The notes under the pieces: model-generated | Database searches by the model: none | Seen by the model: only the letters and a program-made list of their open reading frames with translations | Told to the model about the DNA's origin: nothing | Shown: positions 1 to 8,771 of the stretch, piece by piece | Layout: every line of letters begins with the position of its first letter | Numbering within the stretch: position 1 is the first letter of the stretch | Assembly: GCF_003014735.1 (NCBI RefSeq) | Contig: NZ_PYAX01000001.1 | Coordinates: 124,001 to 188,000 of the forward strand | Source: Saccharothrix carnea | Lineage (GTDB): Bacteria > Actinomycetota > Actinomycetes > Mycobacteriales > Pseudonocardiaceae | Direction: 5' to 3' | DNA: 64,000 bases | Made by a program: the position numbers and the translations under genes

Positions 1-86
1 GCACATTGTCCGCCCGACCACGGGGTGCACCCGCGGGCGCACCGGGCACGATGCGCAGAATTTCATCAAAGAACGAGGAGCACGTG

Positions 87-1076
87 ATGTCGACAGCGCA
101 ATCACCGGTCGCCGGGCACGACGGGTTCGCGCGAATGTTCGCCCCGGGCCGACTGACCGTGGGCGCGTTCTTCCCGCTGGAGTCCTACGCCGGTCCGGTA
201 CCCACGAACGACGACCAGGTCGAGCTGGCCCAGGCCGCCGAGCGAGCGGGCCTGGCCGCGCTGTGGGTGCGGGACGTGCCGCTGCTCGACCCCGGCTTCG
301 GTGACGGCGGCCAGCTGTACGACCCGTGGGTGTGGCTGACCCACATCGGTGCGCACACCTCCGCGATCAGCCTGGCCACCGGCTCCGTGATCCTGCCGCT
401 GCGGCACCCGATCCACCTGGCCAAGTCGGCCGCCTCGATCGACCTGATCAGCGGCAACCGGCTGGTGCTCGGCGTCGCCACCGGTGACCGGCCGGTGGAG
501 TTCCCCGCGTTCGGCCGCCCGATCGAGGAGCGCGGCGAGCTGTTCCGCGAGTCGTTCGCCACGCTGCGCAAGCTGTGGGGCAGCTCGTACGCCGAGTCGC
601 GCGGCGCGTTCGGCCGCTGGGCGGGCGTCGACGTGCTGCCCAAGCCGGCGCTCGGGACGATCCCTCTCCTGGTCACCGGCAGCAGCAGGCAGACGATGTC
701 GTGGATCGCGGAGAACTCCGACGGCTGGCTGGCCTACCCGCGGCTCGACGTCGACACCCACCTCCGGGTCGTCACGGGCTGGCACGCGGCCGTGGCGAGC
801 GCCGGCGCCGGGTTCAAGCCGTTCGCCCAGTCCCTCTACCTCGACCTGGCGGAGGACTCGAGCCTCCCGCCCCGCCCGATCCACCTCGGTTTCCGCTGCG
901 GCGCCGACTGGCTGGTGAACTACCTGGAGGTGCTGCGCCAGGCGGGCGTGAACCACGTCGGCCTCAACTTCAAGTTCAGCAGGCGCCCGGTGGCCGACGT
1001 GCTGGCCGAGCTCGGCGAGCACGTCCGGACGCACTTCCCACCGCACGCGCCCGCGGCGGTCCCGGCGCTCGACTGA
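87..1076 (+). CDS. LLM-class (luciferase-like) oxidoreductase
   Basis: A 329-aa protein of the bacterial luciferase-like superfamily, TIM-barrel flavin or F420-dependent oxidoreductases. The N-terminal stretch GRLTVGAFFPLESY, the VWLTHIGAHT helix and the SGNRLVLGVATGDRP segment are typical; the C-terminal HVGLNFKF strand closes the barrel. The reading frame is open further upstream, but ATG 87 has GAGGAG at 75-80, six bases away, and was chosen as the start. The substrate cannot be read from sequence. It precedes a DegT aminotransferase with 168 bp between, suggesting the edge of a natural-product or sugar-modifying cluster that continues left of the window. Family assignment is firm; cofactor and role are inferred. 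Confidence 0.85.
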   Translation: MSTAQSPVAGHDGFARMFAPGRLTVGAFFPLESYAGPVPTNDDQVELAQAAERAGLAALWVRDVPLLDPGFGDGGQLYDPWVWLTHIGAHTSAISLATGSVILPLRHPIHLAKSAASIDLISGNRLVLGVATGDRPVEFPAFGRPIEERGELFRESFATLRKLWGSSYAESRGAFGRWAGVDVLPKPALGTIPLLVTGSSRQTMSWIAENSDGWLAYPRLDVDTHLRVVTGWHAAVASAGAGFKPFAQSLYLDLAEDSSLPPRPIHLGFRCGADWLVNYLEVLRQAGVNHVGLNFKFSRRPVADVLAELGEHVRTHFPPHAPAAVPALD

Positions 1077-1101
1077 CCCCTGGACACCCGGAACACCAGC
1101 A

Positions 1102-1124
1102 CGGCCGCCGAGGACCGGCGGCCG
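1102..1124 (+). terminator. hairpin after the LLM oxidoreductase gene
   Basis: A 9-bp GC stem (CGGCCGCCG / CGGCGGCCG) with a 5-nt loop lies 25 bp past the stop of the LLM gene. No U-run follows. It may be a weak terminator or an attenuation point before the DegT gene. Confidence 0.45.
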
Positions 1125-1244
1125 GCACGGTGGCGGCCGCGCCCGGACGATCGGACCGCGGAGCCACCCCGATCCACACCCGGCGCCGGCAAGCGCCGAA
1201 AGAGGACGAGACACCACTCGGTACAAATCTCGAAAGGAACCACC

Positions 1245-2402
1245 GTGACCGGCACCCTGATCGCCTCCACCAGCACCGACGAAACGCACTTACCCGTCCC
1301 GCCGGACGGCCAGCACCGACGCATCGCGAACATGCGGCACCTGATCCACCGCTACCTGGACCAGGTCATCGACAGCGGCACGTCGCTGCTGGGCGAGTAC
1401 ACGCGGCGGCTGGAGCAGCAGCTCGGCGAGCGCTGGGGCGGCCACGCGGTGGCCACCTCGTCCGGCACCGAATCACTGCACTTCTCCCTGCGCATCGCCG
1501 GGATCGGGCCCGGTGACGAGGTGATCGTCCCGGACATGACGTTCGTGTCGACCGCGTTCGCGGTCAACGCCGCGCACGCCACGCCGGTGTTCGTCGACGT
1601 CGAGCCGGACACCTGGCTCATCTCGCCCGACGCGATCCGCAAGGCCATCACGCCGAAGACCAAGGCGATCATCCCGGTGCACCTGTACGGCCAGGTCGCC
1701 GAGATGGACGAGATCATGGCCATCGCCGAGGAGCACGGCCTGGTCGTCATCGAGGACTGCGCGCAGGCGCACGACGCCACCTACAAGGGCAAGCCGGCCG
1801 GCTCGTTCGGCGACTTCGGCTGCTTCTCGATGTGGGTCGGCAAGAACGTCGGCGGGCTGGACGACGGCGGGTTCGTCATCGTCAAGGACGAGCAGAACCT
1901 GCAGGCCATGCAGCGCATGCACAACCTCGGCCGCGACCGCACCATCCGCTACCTGCACCACAGCTGGGGCAGCCGGGCCCGCCTCAGCGAGCTCAACGCC
2001 GCCATCCTGTCGCACCAGATCACCATGCTGCCCGAGTGGAACGAGCAGCGGCGGCTCATCGCGACCACCTACGACAAGGCTTTCGCGGGCCTGCCGCTGG
2101 CCACCCCGACCGTGCTGCCCGACCGCGAGCACGTGTTCTACAAGTACACCGTGCACACCGAGCACGCGGACGCGCTGGAATCGCACCTGAAGAATCGCGG
2201 AATCTCCACTGAACGAATCTACCCGTACCTGCTCTCCGAGCAGCCCGCGTTCGCCCACCTCCCGCACCGGGTCGAGCCGACACCCGTCGCGCGGGCGAAC
2301 AACGCGAAGCTGCTGTGCCTGCCGATGTACCCGGAACTGTCCTATGCGGAGCAGCAGGCAGTCATCGCCGGGGTCACGTCGTTCTTCGCCGACCACGGCT
2401 GA
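1245..2402 (+). CDS. DegT/DnrJ/EryC1/StrS-family PLP aminotransferase
   Basis: A 385-aa fold-type I aminotransferase of the sugar or cyclitol class. Seen: SSGTESLHFSLR (phosphate loop, about residue 68), GDEVIVPDMTFVSTA, the VIEDCAQAH motif that holds the PLP-binding Asp, CFSMWVGKNVGGLDDGG with the probable Schiff-base Lys, and the C-terminal FYKYTV segment. These enzymes typically transaminate keto-sugars or keto-cyclitols in antibiotic and surface-glycan pathways. Start GTG 1245 has AAAGGA at 1233-1238. It is followed by a strong hairpin, so with the LLM gene it forms the end of a transcription unit. The exact substrate is unknown. Confidence 0.9.
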   Translation: MTGTLIASTSTDETHLPVPPDGQHRRIANMRHLIHRYLDQVIDSGTSLLGEYTRRLEQQLGERWGGHAVATSSGTESLHFSLRIAGIGPGDEVIVPDMTFVSTAFAVNAAHATPVFVDVEPDTWLISPDAIRKAITPKTKAIIPVHLYGQVAEMDEIMAIAEEHGLVVIEDCAQAHDATYKGKPAGSFGDFGCFSMWVGKNVGGLDDGGFVIVKDEQNLQAMQRMHNLGRDRTIRYLHHSWGSRARLSELNAAILSHQITMLPEWNEQRRLIATTYDKAFAGLPLATPTVLPDREHVFYKYTVHTEHADALESHLKNRGISTERIYPYLLSEQPAFAHLPHRVEPTPVARANNAKLLCLPMYPELSYAEQQAVIAGVTSFFADHG

Positions 2403-2410
2403 ACCGTTGT

Positions 2411-2455
2411 GGGGTGGGACGTCACCGGACGCGGTTCCGCGCGACGTCCCGCCCC
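2411..2455 (+). terminator. terminator after the DegT aminotransferase
   Basis: A 13-bp inverted repeat (GGGGTGGGACGTC with GACGTCCCGCCCC, one G-T pair) surrounds a 19-nt loop just 8 bp after the aminotransferase stop. No U-run, as is usual for actinomycetes. Confidence 0.7.
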
Positions 2456-2570
2456 GCCGAACTCCCGCTTCGGAACCACGCACCGGGGCCACGGGCCGCT
2501 GGTAGGCTGGTCGTATTCCGGCGTCTCAGACGCCCCTGGGCACCACACCCGAACAGCAGAGGGTGAATCC

Positions 2571-2978
2571 GTGGTCGACCAACTGTCCCGACGGCTGGCC
2601 CCCGACGCGCTGTGGCACATCGTCAAACCGCTGGCCCCACCCGCGGGTGTGCGCACCCAGGGCGGTGGCCGCGGTTGCGTCGACGACCGGCAGATTCTCG
2701 CGGCAATCGTATTCGTGGTCACCAGCGAGTGTTCGTGGCGACAACTGCCGCCGTTGTTCGGCGTCAAGGTGTCGACCGTGCACCGACGATTCCGGGAATG
2801 GACGCGGATCGGTTTGTGGGAGCAGGTGGACGAACGCGTCAACCAGCTCGACGACCCCGGTCTGGTCGAGTGGTGGCGGATCGTCTACGAAACGCTGTGC
2901 ACCCGCAACGCGACCAGCGCCTCGGACTGCCTGCTGGACCACAACGAGTCGACCGACCGGCTCTACTCGGCGGGCTGA
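2571..2978 (+). CDS. Solo transposase N-terminal (DUF4096-like) domain protein
   Basis: A 135-aa protein that matches only the N-terminal part of IS5-type transposases: LWHIVKPLAPP, RQILAAIVFVVTSECSWRQLPPLFG and STVHRRFREW are hallmarks of that helix-turn-helix region. The DDE catalytic core that should follow is absent: after about residue 85 the sequence is unrelated to it and ends at a normal stop. GTG 2571 has AGAGGG at 2557-2562. No terminal inverted repeats or target duplications were seen. The 3' end overlaps the convergent LAL regulator gene by 16 bp. It could be a truncated insertion-sequence relic or a retained DNA-binding protein; intact start and stop favour the latter slightly. 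Confidence 0.65.
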   Translation: MVDQLSRRLAPDALWHIVKPLAPPAGVRTQGGGRGCVDDRQILAAIVFVVTSECSWRQLPPLFGVKVSTVHRRFREWTRIGLWEQVDERVNQLDDPGLVEWWRIVYETLCTRNATSASDCLLDHNESTDRLYSAG

Positions 2979-5953
2979 CCGGGCAGGTCGAGCAGGCCGC
3001 GGTCGAACGCGTTGGCCACCGCCTCGCCCCGCCTGCTCGCGCCGAGCTTCGACATGATCCGGCTCAGGTGCACGCTGACCGTCTTCTCCGAGATGTACAG
3101 CTCCTCGCCGACCTGCCGGTTCGTCCGGCCCAGCGCGACCAGCTCCAGCACCGACCGCTCCCGCGGCGTGAACGGGTCGACCCGGTCCCGCGGCCCCACG
3201 TCGCGCAACGCCACCCTGGCCCGCCGGGCGACCAGGTCGAGGGCCTCCCGCAACGGCGCCGCGCCCAGCTCGTCGGCCACCGCGCTGGCCAGCCGCAGCT
3301 CCGCCGCGGCCTCCTCGCGCCGGTCCGCGCCCAGCAGCGCCTCGGCCAGCCGCCACCGGCACACGGCCTGCTCGAACACCGAGCCGAACCCGAACGCGTC
3401 GACCACCCGCCGCCACAGCTCCGGGTCACCCGGTCCGGTCAGCCGGGACTCCTCGGCCGACGCGCGCAGCAGCCACGCCCGACCCTCCGGCCCCAGCACG
3501 CCCGAGCGCGGCATGCCCAGCTCGGCCGTGGTGCGCGCGTACTCCGCCAGCTCGCGGCCCGCCCGCACGGCGTTCTCCTCGGCCGCCCGGTCCTTGCGCC
3601 GCCGCGCCCGTGCCGCGATCTCCACGTGCCCCGCCACGCCGAGGGCGGCCAGCCGGATGCCCGCCAGCATCCACTCACCCTCCTTGCGCGACCAGCTGAT
3701 CGCGTCCGCGACCCGATCCACGGCCAGCTCCGGCTGCCCGCGCCACAGCGCCAGCTCCGCGCCCGTGCCGCCGGTGATCAACGCGATCTGCAGGTCGCGG
3801 TGCCAGTCCGCGCGCAGCTCCCGGATCATCCGCTCGGCCTGGTCGAACTCGCCCCGGCTGACCGCCACGTGCGTGCCCGCCGCGGCCAGCCGCGCCGACA
3901 CCGTGCTGGACACCCGCAGGCCGGGCGGTTCGGCCGCGGTCGCCGCGCCGTCCCACTCACCGCGGTAGTACCTGGTCAGGACCTGGATGATGCGCAGTTC
4001 CAGGCCGAACGAGCTCCACGTCAGCCCGGTGGCCTTGGCCCGCGCCACACCCTCGTCGAACACCCGCCCGGCCTCGTCCAGCTCGCCGAGGTCGTAGTGG
4101 TGCAGGCCGAGGAAGTACCGGGCCCGCAGCTCGGTGCTGACCGCGTCGGCATCCATCGCGCACGCCACCGCCGCCGTCAGGTGCTCGCGCGCCCGGGACA
4201 CCTGGCCGTCCGGCTCGTCCAGCAGGCCCAACGTGGTCAACGCGTCCGCCACGGCCGACTCCGCGCCCGCCGCGCGGCCGTCCGCCACCGCCAGCTCGGC
4301 GCGCTCACGCGCCTCGACGTACTTGCGGTCGTGCCGCAGCGCCGCCGCCCACACCGCCAGCACCCAGGCGCGGGCCGGGCTCGCGGGCCGGTCCCGGACC
4401 AGCCGCCACGCCTCCTCCACCGCGTGGTACTTCTCGTCGTCGGTGCCGTCGACCACCTGCAACGCCTGCGCGAAGCGCCGCCACATCACGGCCGCTTCCT
4501 CGGGGTCGGACTCGTCCACGACGGTCGTGCCGGTCCGGGCGAACGCGATGGCCCGCTCGGGCTGGCCCGCCGTGCCCGCCGCCCACGACGCGCTGCGCAG
4601 CAGGTGCAGCTCGGTCAGGCCCGGCGGCCGCTGCTCGGCGGGTACCGCGTGCCACAGCTTCAGCGCCTGCTCCAGGTGCCTCAGCGACTCGGCGGGCGCG
4701 CCGGCGGCCTGCGCCTCCTGCCCCGCGTCGACCGACGCCCGCAGCGCGCGGGGCAGGTCGTGGGACTCCAGGCTGTGGTGGGCCAGCGCGGCGGCGGCGC
4801 CCCGGTCGCCGGACGAGGCCAGCCGGCCGGCGTACGCGGAGTGCAGCCGCACGCGTTCACCGGGCAGCAGGTCGTGGTAGACGGTCTCGCGCAGCAACGC
4901 GTGCCGGAACGTGTACACCTCGGCGCGGTCGACCAGCAGCACGTGGTGCTGCACGGCCTCGCGCAGCGCTTCGTCCAGCGCGAAGTCGTCCATGCCCGCC
5001 ACGTCGCGCAGCAGGTCGTGGCGCACCGACCGGCCGCCGACCGACGCCACCCGCACCACGCGCTGCGCGTCCGGGGAGAGCCGTTCGATGCGGGCCAGCA
5101 GCACCTCGGCGAGCGTCCACGGCACCTCGCGGTCACCGCAGCAGGCGACCGCGATCAGCTCCTCGGCGAAGAACGGGTTGCCGTCCGAGCGCTCGGCGAC
5201 CTCCAGGACCAGCTCGTCGGACAGGTCGTCGGACAGCGCGGCGACGAACGAGCGGGCGTCGATCGCGCTCAACGGGGTCAGGTCGAGCCGCCGCACGGCG
5301 GGCAGCCGCACCAGCTCGTTGAGCAGGGGCCGCAGCGGGTGGCTGCGGTGCAGGTCGTCGGACCGGTAGGTGCCCACCACCAGCAGCCGCTGCGCGCGCA
5401 GCCGCGAGAGCAGGAACGACAGCAGGTAGCGGGTGGAGGCGTCGGCCCAGTGCAGGTCTTCGAGCACCAGCAGCACGGGCCGTTCCCCGGCCAGTTCGCC
5501 GAGCAGGCCGTGCACCGCGTCGAACAGCTGGAGCTGGCCGACGTCCTGCTCGGGACGGCGGCCGACCAGGTGCGACGGCAGGCCGGAGACCGACGTGCTG
5601 CCGTCGTGGCCCGCGGGCAGCGCCAGTTCCGGCAGCAGCAGGCCCAGCGCGGGCCGGGCCGCGACGTCGAGCAGTCCGGCCTGCCGCACCTGGCCCAACG
5701 CCTCGGTGAAGGGCAGGTACGGCAGGCCGGTCTCGCCGACGTCCAGGCAGCGGCCGGTGAGCACGAGCGCGTCACCGGCCGTGGCGGACAGCTCGTCCAC
5801 CAGGCGGGTCTTGCCGACGCCCGCGTCGCCGGCGAGCAGGATCGCGCCCGCCTCGCCGCGCGCGGCGTCGTCGAGGGCGGCGCGCAGCCTGGTCATCTCC
5901 CGGCTACGCGCCACCAAGGGGATTCCGGAACCGAGGCGTGCCACACCAGGCAT
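2963..5953 (-). CDS. LAL-type LuxR-family transcriptional regulator
   Basis: A 996-aa large ATP-binding LuxR regulator. Residues 42-49 are the Walker A GDAGVGKT; VLLVLEDLHWAD near 160-171 is Walker B of the AAA_16 domain. A long helical TPR-like middle follows, and the last 70 residues are a LuxR helix-turn-helix (TPRERSVLELVALGRTNRQ, EKTVSVHLSRIMSKLGA). Such proteins are usually ATP- and ligand-responsive activators of cluster or sugar genes. The frame is open further upstream, but ATG 5953 has GAGGTG eight bases away and lies 11 bp after the stop of a 62-aa gene, so the two form an operon. Its targets may be the metabolic genes to the left or the chitinase; that is inference. Confidence 0.9.
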   Translation of the reverse strand: MPGVARLGSGIPLVARSREMTRLRAALDDAARGEAGAILLAGDAGVGKTRLVDELSATAGDALVLTGRCLDVGETGLPYLPFTEALGQVRQAGLLDVAARPALGLLLPELALPAGHDGSTSVSGLPSHLVGRRPEQDVGQLQLFDAVHGLLGELAGERPVLLVLEDLHWADASTRYLLSFLLSRLRAQRLLVVGTYRSDDLHRSHPLRPLLNELVRLPAVRRLDLTPLSAIDARSFVAALSDDLSDELVLEVAERSDGNPFFAEELIAVACCGDREVPWTLAEVLLARIERLSPDAQRVVRVASVGGRSVRHDLLRDVAGMDDFALDEALREAVQHHVLLVDRAEVYTFRHALLRETVYHDLLPGERVRLHSAYAGRLASSGDRGAAAALAHHSLESHDLPRALRASVDAGQEAQAAGAPAESLRHLEQALKLWHAVPAEQRPPGLTELHLLRSASWAAGTAGQPERAIAFARTGTTVVDESDPEEAAVMWRRFAQALQVVDGTDDEKYHAVEEAWRLVRDRPASPARAWVLAVWAAALRHDRKYVEARERAELAVADGRAAGAESAVADALTTLGLLDEPDGQVSRAREHLTAAVACAMDADAVSTELRARYFLGLHHYDLGELDEAGRVFDEGVARAKATGLTWSSFGLELRIIQVLTRYYRGEWDGAATAAEPPGLRVSSTVSARLAAAGTHVAVSRGEFDQAERMIRELRADWHRDLQIALITGGTGAELALWRGQPELAVDRVADAISWSRKEGEWMLAGIRLAALGVAGHVEIAARARRRKDRAAEENAVRAGRELAEYARTTAELGMPRSGVLGPEGRAWLLRASAEESRLTGPGDPELWRRVVDAFGFGSVFEQAVCRWRLAEALLGADRREEAAAELRLASAVADELGAAPLREALDLVARRARVALRDVGPRDRVDPFTPRERSVLELVALGRTNRQVGEELYISEKTVSVHLSRIMSKLGASRRGEAVANAFDRGLLDLPGQPAE

Positions 5954-5964
5954 GCTGTCACACC

Positions 5965-6153
5965 TCAGGCGGCGTCGCGGTGGCCATTTCGGGGATCGGA
6001 CCCCTCCTGGCCGGTGCCGTGGCCGAGCCGCCGCCACCAGGACCGCTTCACCGGGTTCGTCCGCCGGCTCACGCGGTAGTGCGCCGCGTCCGCGCGCAGC
6101 GCGGCCTGCCGGTAGTCGATCTCCGCCTTCAGGGACTCGGGCGTCCACTCCAT
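5965..6153 (-). CDS. 62-aa hypothetical protein, operonic with the LAL regulator
   Basis: A small basic protein (MEWTPESLKAEIDYRQAALRA...) with an amphipathic N-terminal helix and an Arg/Trp-rich centre (VKRSWWRRLGHG). No membrane segment and no known domain recognised. ATG 6153 has a perfectly placed GAGGAG; a longer in-frame start at 6192 lacks one. It ends 11 bp before the LAL regulator start, so co-expression is expected. Function unknown. Confidence 0.6.
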   Translation of the reverse strand: MEWTPESLKAEIDYRQAALRADAAHYRVSRRTNPVKRSWWRRLGHGTGQEGSDPRNGHRDAA

Positions 6154-6254
6154 GACTTGCTCCTCGTGTCGTTCGCTTCTCTCTGGTGACACGAAGAGTC
6201 GTCCTGAGGCGGGGGTGCGGGCATCGGACGTTCACGCGGGTTACCGCGTTGGTC

Positions 6255-6297
6255 CCCTTACCCGCCGCCGTAAGGGGTGGCAGACGGCGGGTAAGGG
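6255..6297. terminator. 13-bp inverted repeat between chitinase and LAL operon
   Basis: CCCTTACCCGCCG at 6255-6267 pairs with CGGCGGGTAAGGG at 6285-6297 around a 17-nt loop. The loop holds an extra GTAAGGG (6270-6276) that can pair with the same left arm, so two exclusive hairpins are possible. It lies 38 bp past the chitinase stop and about 100 bp upstream of the 62-aa gene, so it could act as a terminator, an operator, or both. Confidence 0.5.
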
Positions 6298-6334
6298 ATG
6301 CCTCAGGTGCACGTCAGGGCACGTCAGGTGTCCC

Positions 6335-8668
6335 TCAGCAGGCACCCAGGTCGCGCCAGACGCCCCACTCGCCGGTCGTGCCCGGCTCCTCGCCCTGCGT
6401 CCACCACTTGGCCTGCCAGCGCTTGCCCCGGTGGGAGACCTCGTTGCCGCCGTTGTAGACCTTGGCGCGGTCCCACGCGGGCACGGTGCAGCTCGGCTGG
6501 TCGGTCGTGGTCGTGGTGGTGGTCGTGGTGGTGCTGGTGGTCGTGCCCGTGTCGCCGCCACCGCGCGGGTGGTCGGAGGCGATGGCGTAGGACTTGCCGC
6601 CGAACGTGAGCTTGAAGTTGGACGGCGACGCGATCGGCAGCTGGTAGCTCAGCGCGACGTCCACCGACGCGCCGGGTGCCAGCGACTGCCACGTGGGCAA
6701 CGTCAGCTCGACGTGCTGGAAGTCGCCCTTGAGGCCGCCGACGTTGCTGCCGGAGTGGCCCTTGGCGGTCACCCGCAGGCCGAAACCGGACTGGTCGGCC
6801 ATGCTGCCCGGTGCGCTGGTGCCGTAGTCGAACTCGATCTTCGTGCCGCCCGGCAGGGTGGTGGTCGAGTTGTTGGTCAGCTTCAGCTTCGGCGTGATCG
6901 GGTAGTTGCTGTCGCCGAGCGCGAACCCGGAGACGGTGGCGCTCACGTTCAGCACCTGGCCCGGCGTGGTGCCGGAGGCCTTGCGCGCACCGTACGGCGC
7001 CGCGCCGCGCAGCCCGTCGTTGATCTTGGTGAGGAGCGTGTCGCCGACGGTGTACTGGCCCTTGGCGCTGTCGAAGCGGTAGTCGCCCGCCAGCTCCCAG
7101 ATCATGATGCCGCCGATGCCCTTGTCCGCCACGTACTTCGCCTTGGCCGCGATGGACTGCTCGTCCTCAGTGGACAGGAACACCTTCTTGTCCGCGTTCC
7201 ACAGCCACGGCGAGGTGAGCGTGCTGTCGTAGAACCTCTGGTAGGAGCCGGAAACCCGGTCGGTGGGGTCGTTGGCCGGGTCGAGGCCGTGCCGGGCCAG
7301 GTAGTCCGGCGTGATCTCGTTCTCCAGGTTCTTGGCGTGCCACATGGGGTTCACGCCCGAAGGCACCTCGGCGCCGCCCGCGGTGGAGTCGTGCCACAGG
7401 TTGTCGATGCCGACCGCGCCGTTGCCGCACGGGGTGGTCGAACCGACGCTGGAACCCGTGCCGGGCGGGCACTTCGTCTGGTCGGGCAGCGCGGCCCGGC
7501 CCCACAACCCGTTCGTGCCACCGGTGACGCCCTGCCAGCCGCGGCTGTAGAACGGGACGCCGATGTTGATCCGGCCGGCCTGCATCGCGCCGCGGTAGTA
7601 GTGGTAGGCCCAGTCGGTGTTCAGGTAGCCCATGCCCTCGTACTGCGGTGCGGTGTAGACGCCGCCGGCGGCCAGCTCGCCGTCCTTGCCGTCGTCGTAG
7701 AGCGCGGCGTTCGGGCCGACGAAGTGGTTCCACGAGCCGTGCAGGTCGTAGCTCATCACGTTGAGGTAGTCGAGGTAGCGGGTGACCTGGTAGGCCTCCT
7801 GCCCGCGCAGCAGCCAGCCCGAGGCGGGCACGGCGGCGGTGAGCAGGTAGTGCTTGCCGTCCTGCGCCGAGGCGCGGTCCAGCTTCTCCCGCAACGTCTT
7901 CATGATCTTCTCGTAGCCCGCCCACAGCGTGCCGCGGTTGGCGTTGGCGATCCAGAAGTCGTCCGGGTTGCCCGCGTGGTTGTTCGACGTGGCGTACTCG
8001 TAGTCGATGTCCACGCCGTTGAAGCCGTACTTGCGGATGAAGTCCACCGCGGAGTCGGCGAACGCGTCCACAGTGGACTGCGGCTGCGCGCCGAGCTTGT
8101 AGAACCCGCCGGAGGCGTTGCGCGTGCCGTCCGGGTTGAAGAAGCCGCCGGTCTCCGCCCAGCCGCCGACCGAGATCAGCGTCTTCACGTTCGGGTGCTG
8201 CTTCTTGTACTTGTTGAGCAGGTTGAAGTGCCCCTTGTACGGCAGCGACGGGTCGAGTTCGACGCCGGGCCACGTCATGCCGGTGGAGGCGTTGTCCGGA
8301 CCGTCCGGGCCGACCGACACGCGGTTCTGCGCGTCGATGTGCGCGAACGCGTAGTTGAGGTGGGTGACCTTGGTCCACGGGATGTCGGACGCCAGGTAGG
8401 CGGGCGCGCCGTTGCGGCCCGTGCGCCAGCTGGTGAAGTAGCCGATGACCCGGCGGGAGTGGCCGGCCCCCATCGACTCCCGGCCTTCGGCGTCGTAGAC
8501 GGAGCAGTACGGCACCGCGACACCGGGGGTCTGGTAGAGGCCGTCCGGACGGCACTCCTCCCCCGCGGCGGCGGCACTGGGTGACGACGGGGACACGACG
8601 GCGACGACGAGTCCGGCCACCGCGGCGAGCAACGCCACGAGCGGCGACAACCTGGTTCTCCTGGACAC
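6335..8668 (-). CDS. Secreted GH18 chitinase with chitin-binding module
   Basis: A 777-aa exported endochitinase. A basic N-terminus and a hydrophobic run (PLVALLAAVAGLVVAVV) give a signal peptide ending near SAAAA. The GH18 barrel spans roughly residues 60-550 with SVGGW and the catalytic FNGVDIDYEYA, whose final Glu is the acid; the usual first Asp of DxxDxDxE is Asn here. A chitinase-C-like beta domain follows, then a Thr-run linker and a C-terminal carbohydrate-binding module of the CBM5/12 type (AWDRAKVYNGGNEVSHRGKRWQAKWW). GTG 8668 was chosen because AGGAGG lies upstream and it begins a normal signal peptide. Two DasR-like boxes overlap the promoter, implying induction by chitin-derived aminosugars. 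Confidence 0.93.
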   Translation of the reverse strand: MSRRTRLSPLVALLAAVAGLVVAVVSPSSPSAAAAGEECRPDGLYQTPGVAVPYCSVYDAEGRESMGAGHSRRVIGYFTSWRTGRNGAPAYLASDIPWTKVTHLNYAFAHIDAQNRVSVGPDGPDNASTGMTWPGVELDPSLPYKGHFNLLNKYKKQHPNVKTLISVGGWAETGGFFNPDGTRNASGGFYKLGAQPQSTVDAFADSAVDFIRKYGFNGVDIDYEYATSNNHAGNPDDFWIANANRGTLWAGYEKIMKTLREKLDRASAQDGKHYLLTAAVPASGWLLRGQEAYQVTRYLDYLNVMSYDLHGSWNHFVGPNAALYDDGKDGELAAGGVYTAPQYEGMGYLNTDWAYHYYRGAMQAGRINIGVPFYSRGWQGVTGGTNGLWGRAALPDQTKCPPGTGSSVGSTTPCGNGAVGIDNLWHDSTAGGAEVPSGVNPMWHAKNLENEITPDYLARHGLDPANDPTDRVSGSYQRFYDSTLTSPWLWNADKKVFLSTEDEQSIAAKAKYVADKGIGGIMIWELAGDYRFDSAKGQYTVGDTLLTKINDGLRGAAPYGARKASGTTPGQVLNVSATVSGFALGDSNYPITPKLKLTNNSTTTLPGGTKIEFDYGTSAPGSMADQSGFGLRVTAKGHSGSNVGGLKGDFQHVELTLPTWQSLAPGASVDVALSYQLPIASPSNFKLTFGGKSYAIASDHPRGGGDTGTTTSTTTTTTTTTTDQPSCTVPAWDRAKVYNGGNEVSHRGKRWQAKWWTQGEEPGTTGEWGVWRDLGAC

Positions 8669-8717
8669 GGCCCAGCACACCTCCTGCACGAGGCGGCGGC
8701 CACGACGCAGCAACCGA

Positions 8718-8760
8718 ACCGTAAATAGGTCTAGACCTCTCTGTCAATAGGTCCAGACCA
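8718..8760 (-). promoter_or_regulatory. Chitinase promoter with two dre-like (DasR) boxes
   Basis: On the minus strand a TTGACA -35 (8747-8742) is followed after 18 bp by TACGGT (8723-8718). AGGTCTAGACCT (8727-8738) fills the spacer and AGGTCCAGACCA (8749-8760) abuts the -35, 22 bp apart, about two helical turns. Both match the known actinomycete chitinase direct repeat and the DasR-responsive element core GGTCTAGACC. Repression by a GntR-type DasR, relieved by glucosamine-6-P, is expected from the family. Confidence 0.8.
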
Positions 8761-8771
8761 CCTACGGGTGC

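Noticed and set aside
2612-6079. 1155-codon plus-strand frame antisense to the LAL regulator
   Set aside because: Same kind of composition shadow; no start signals or domains.
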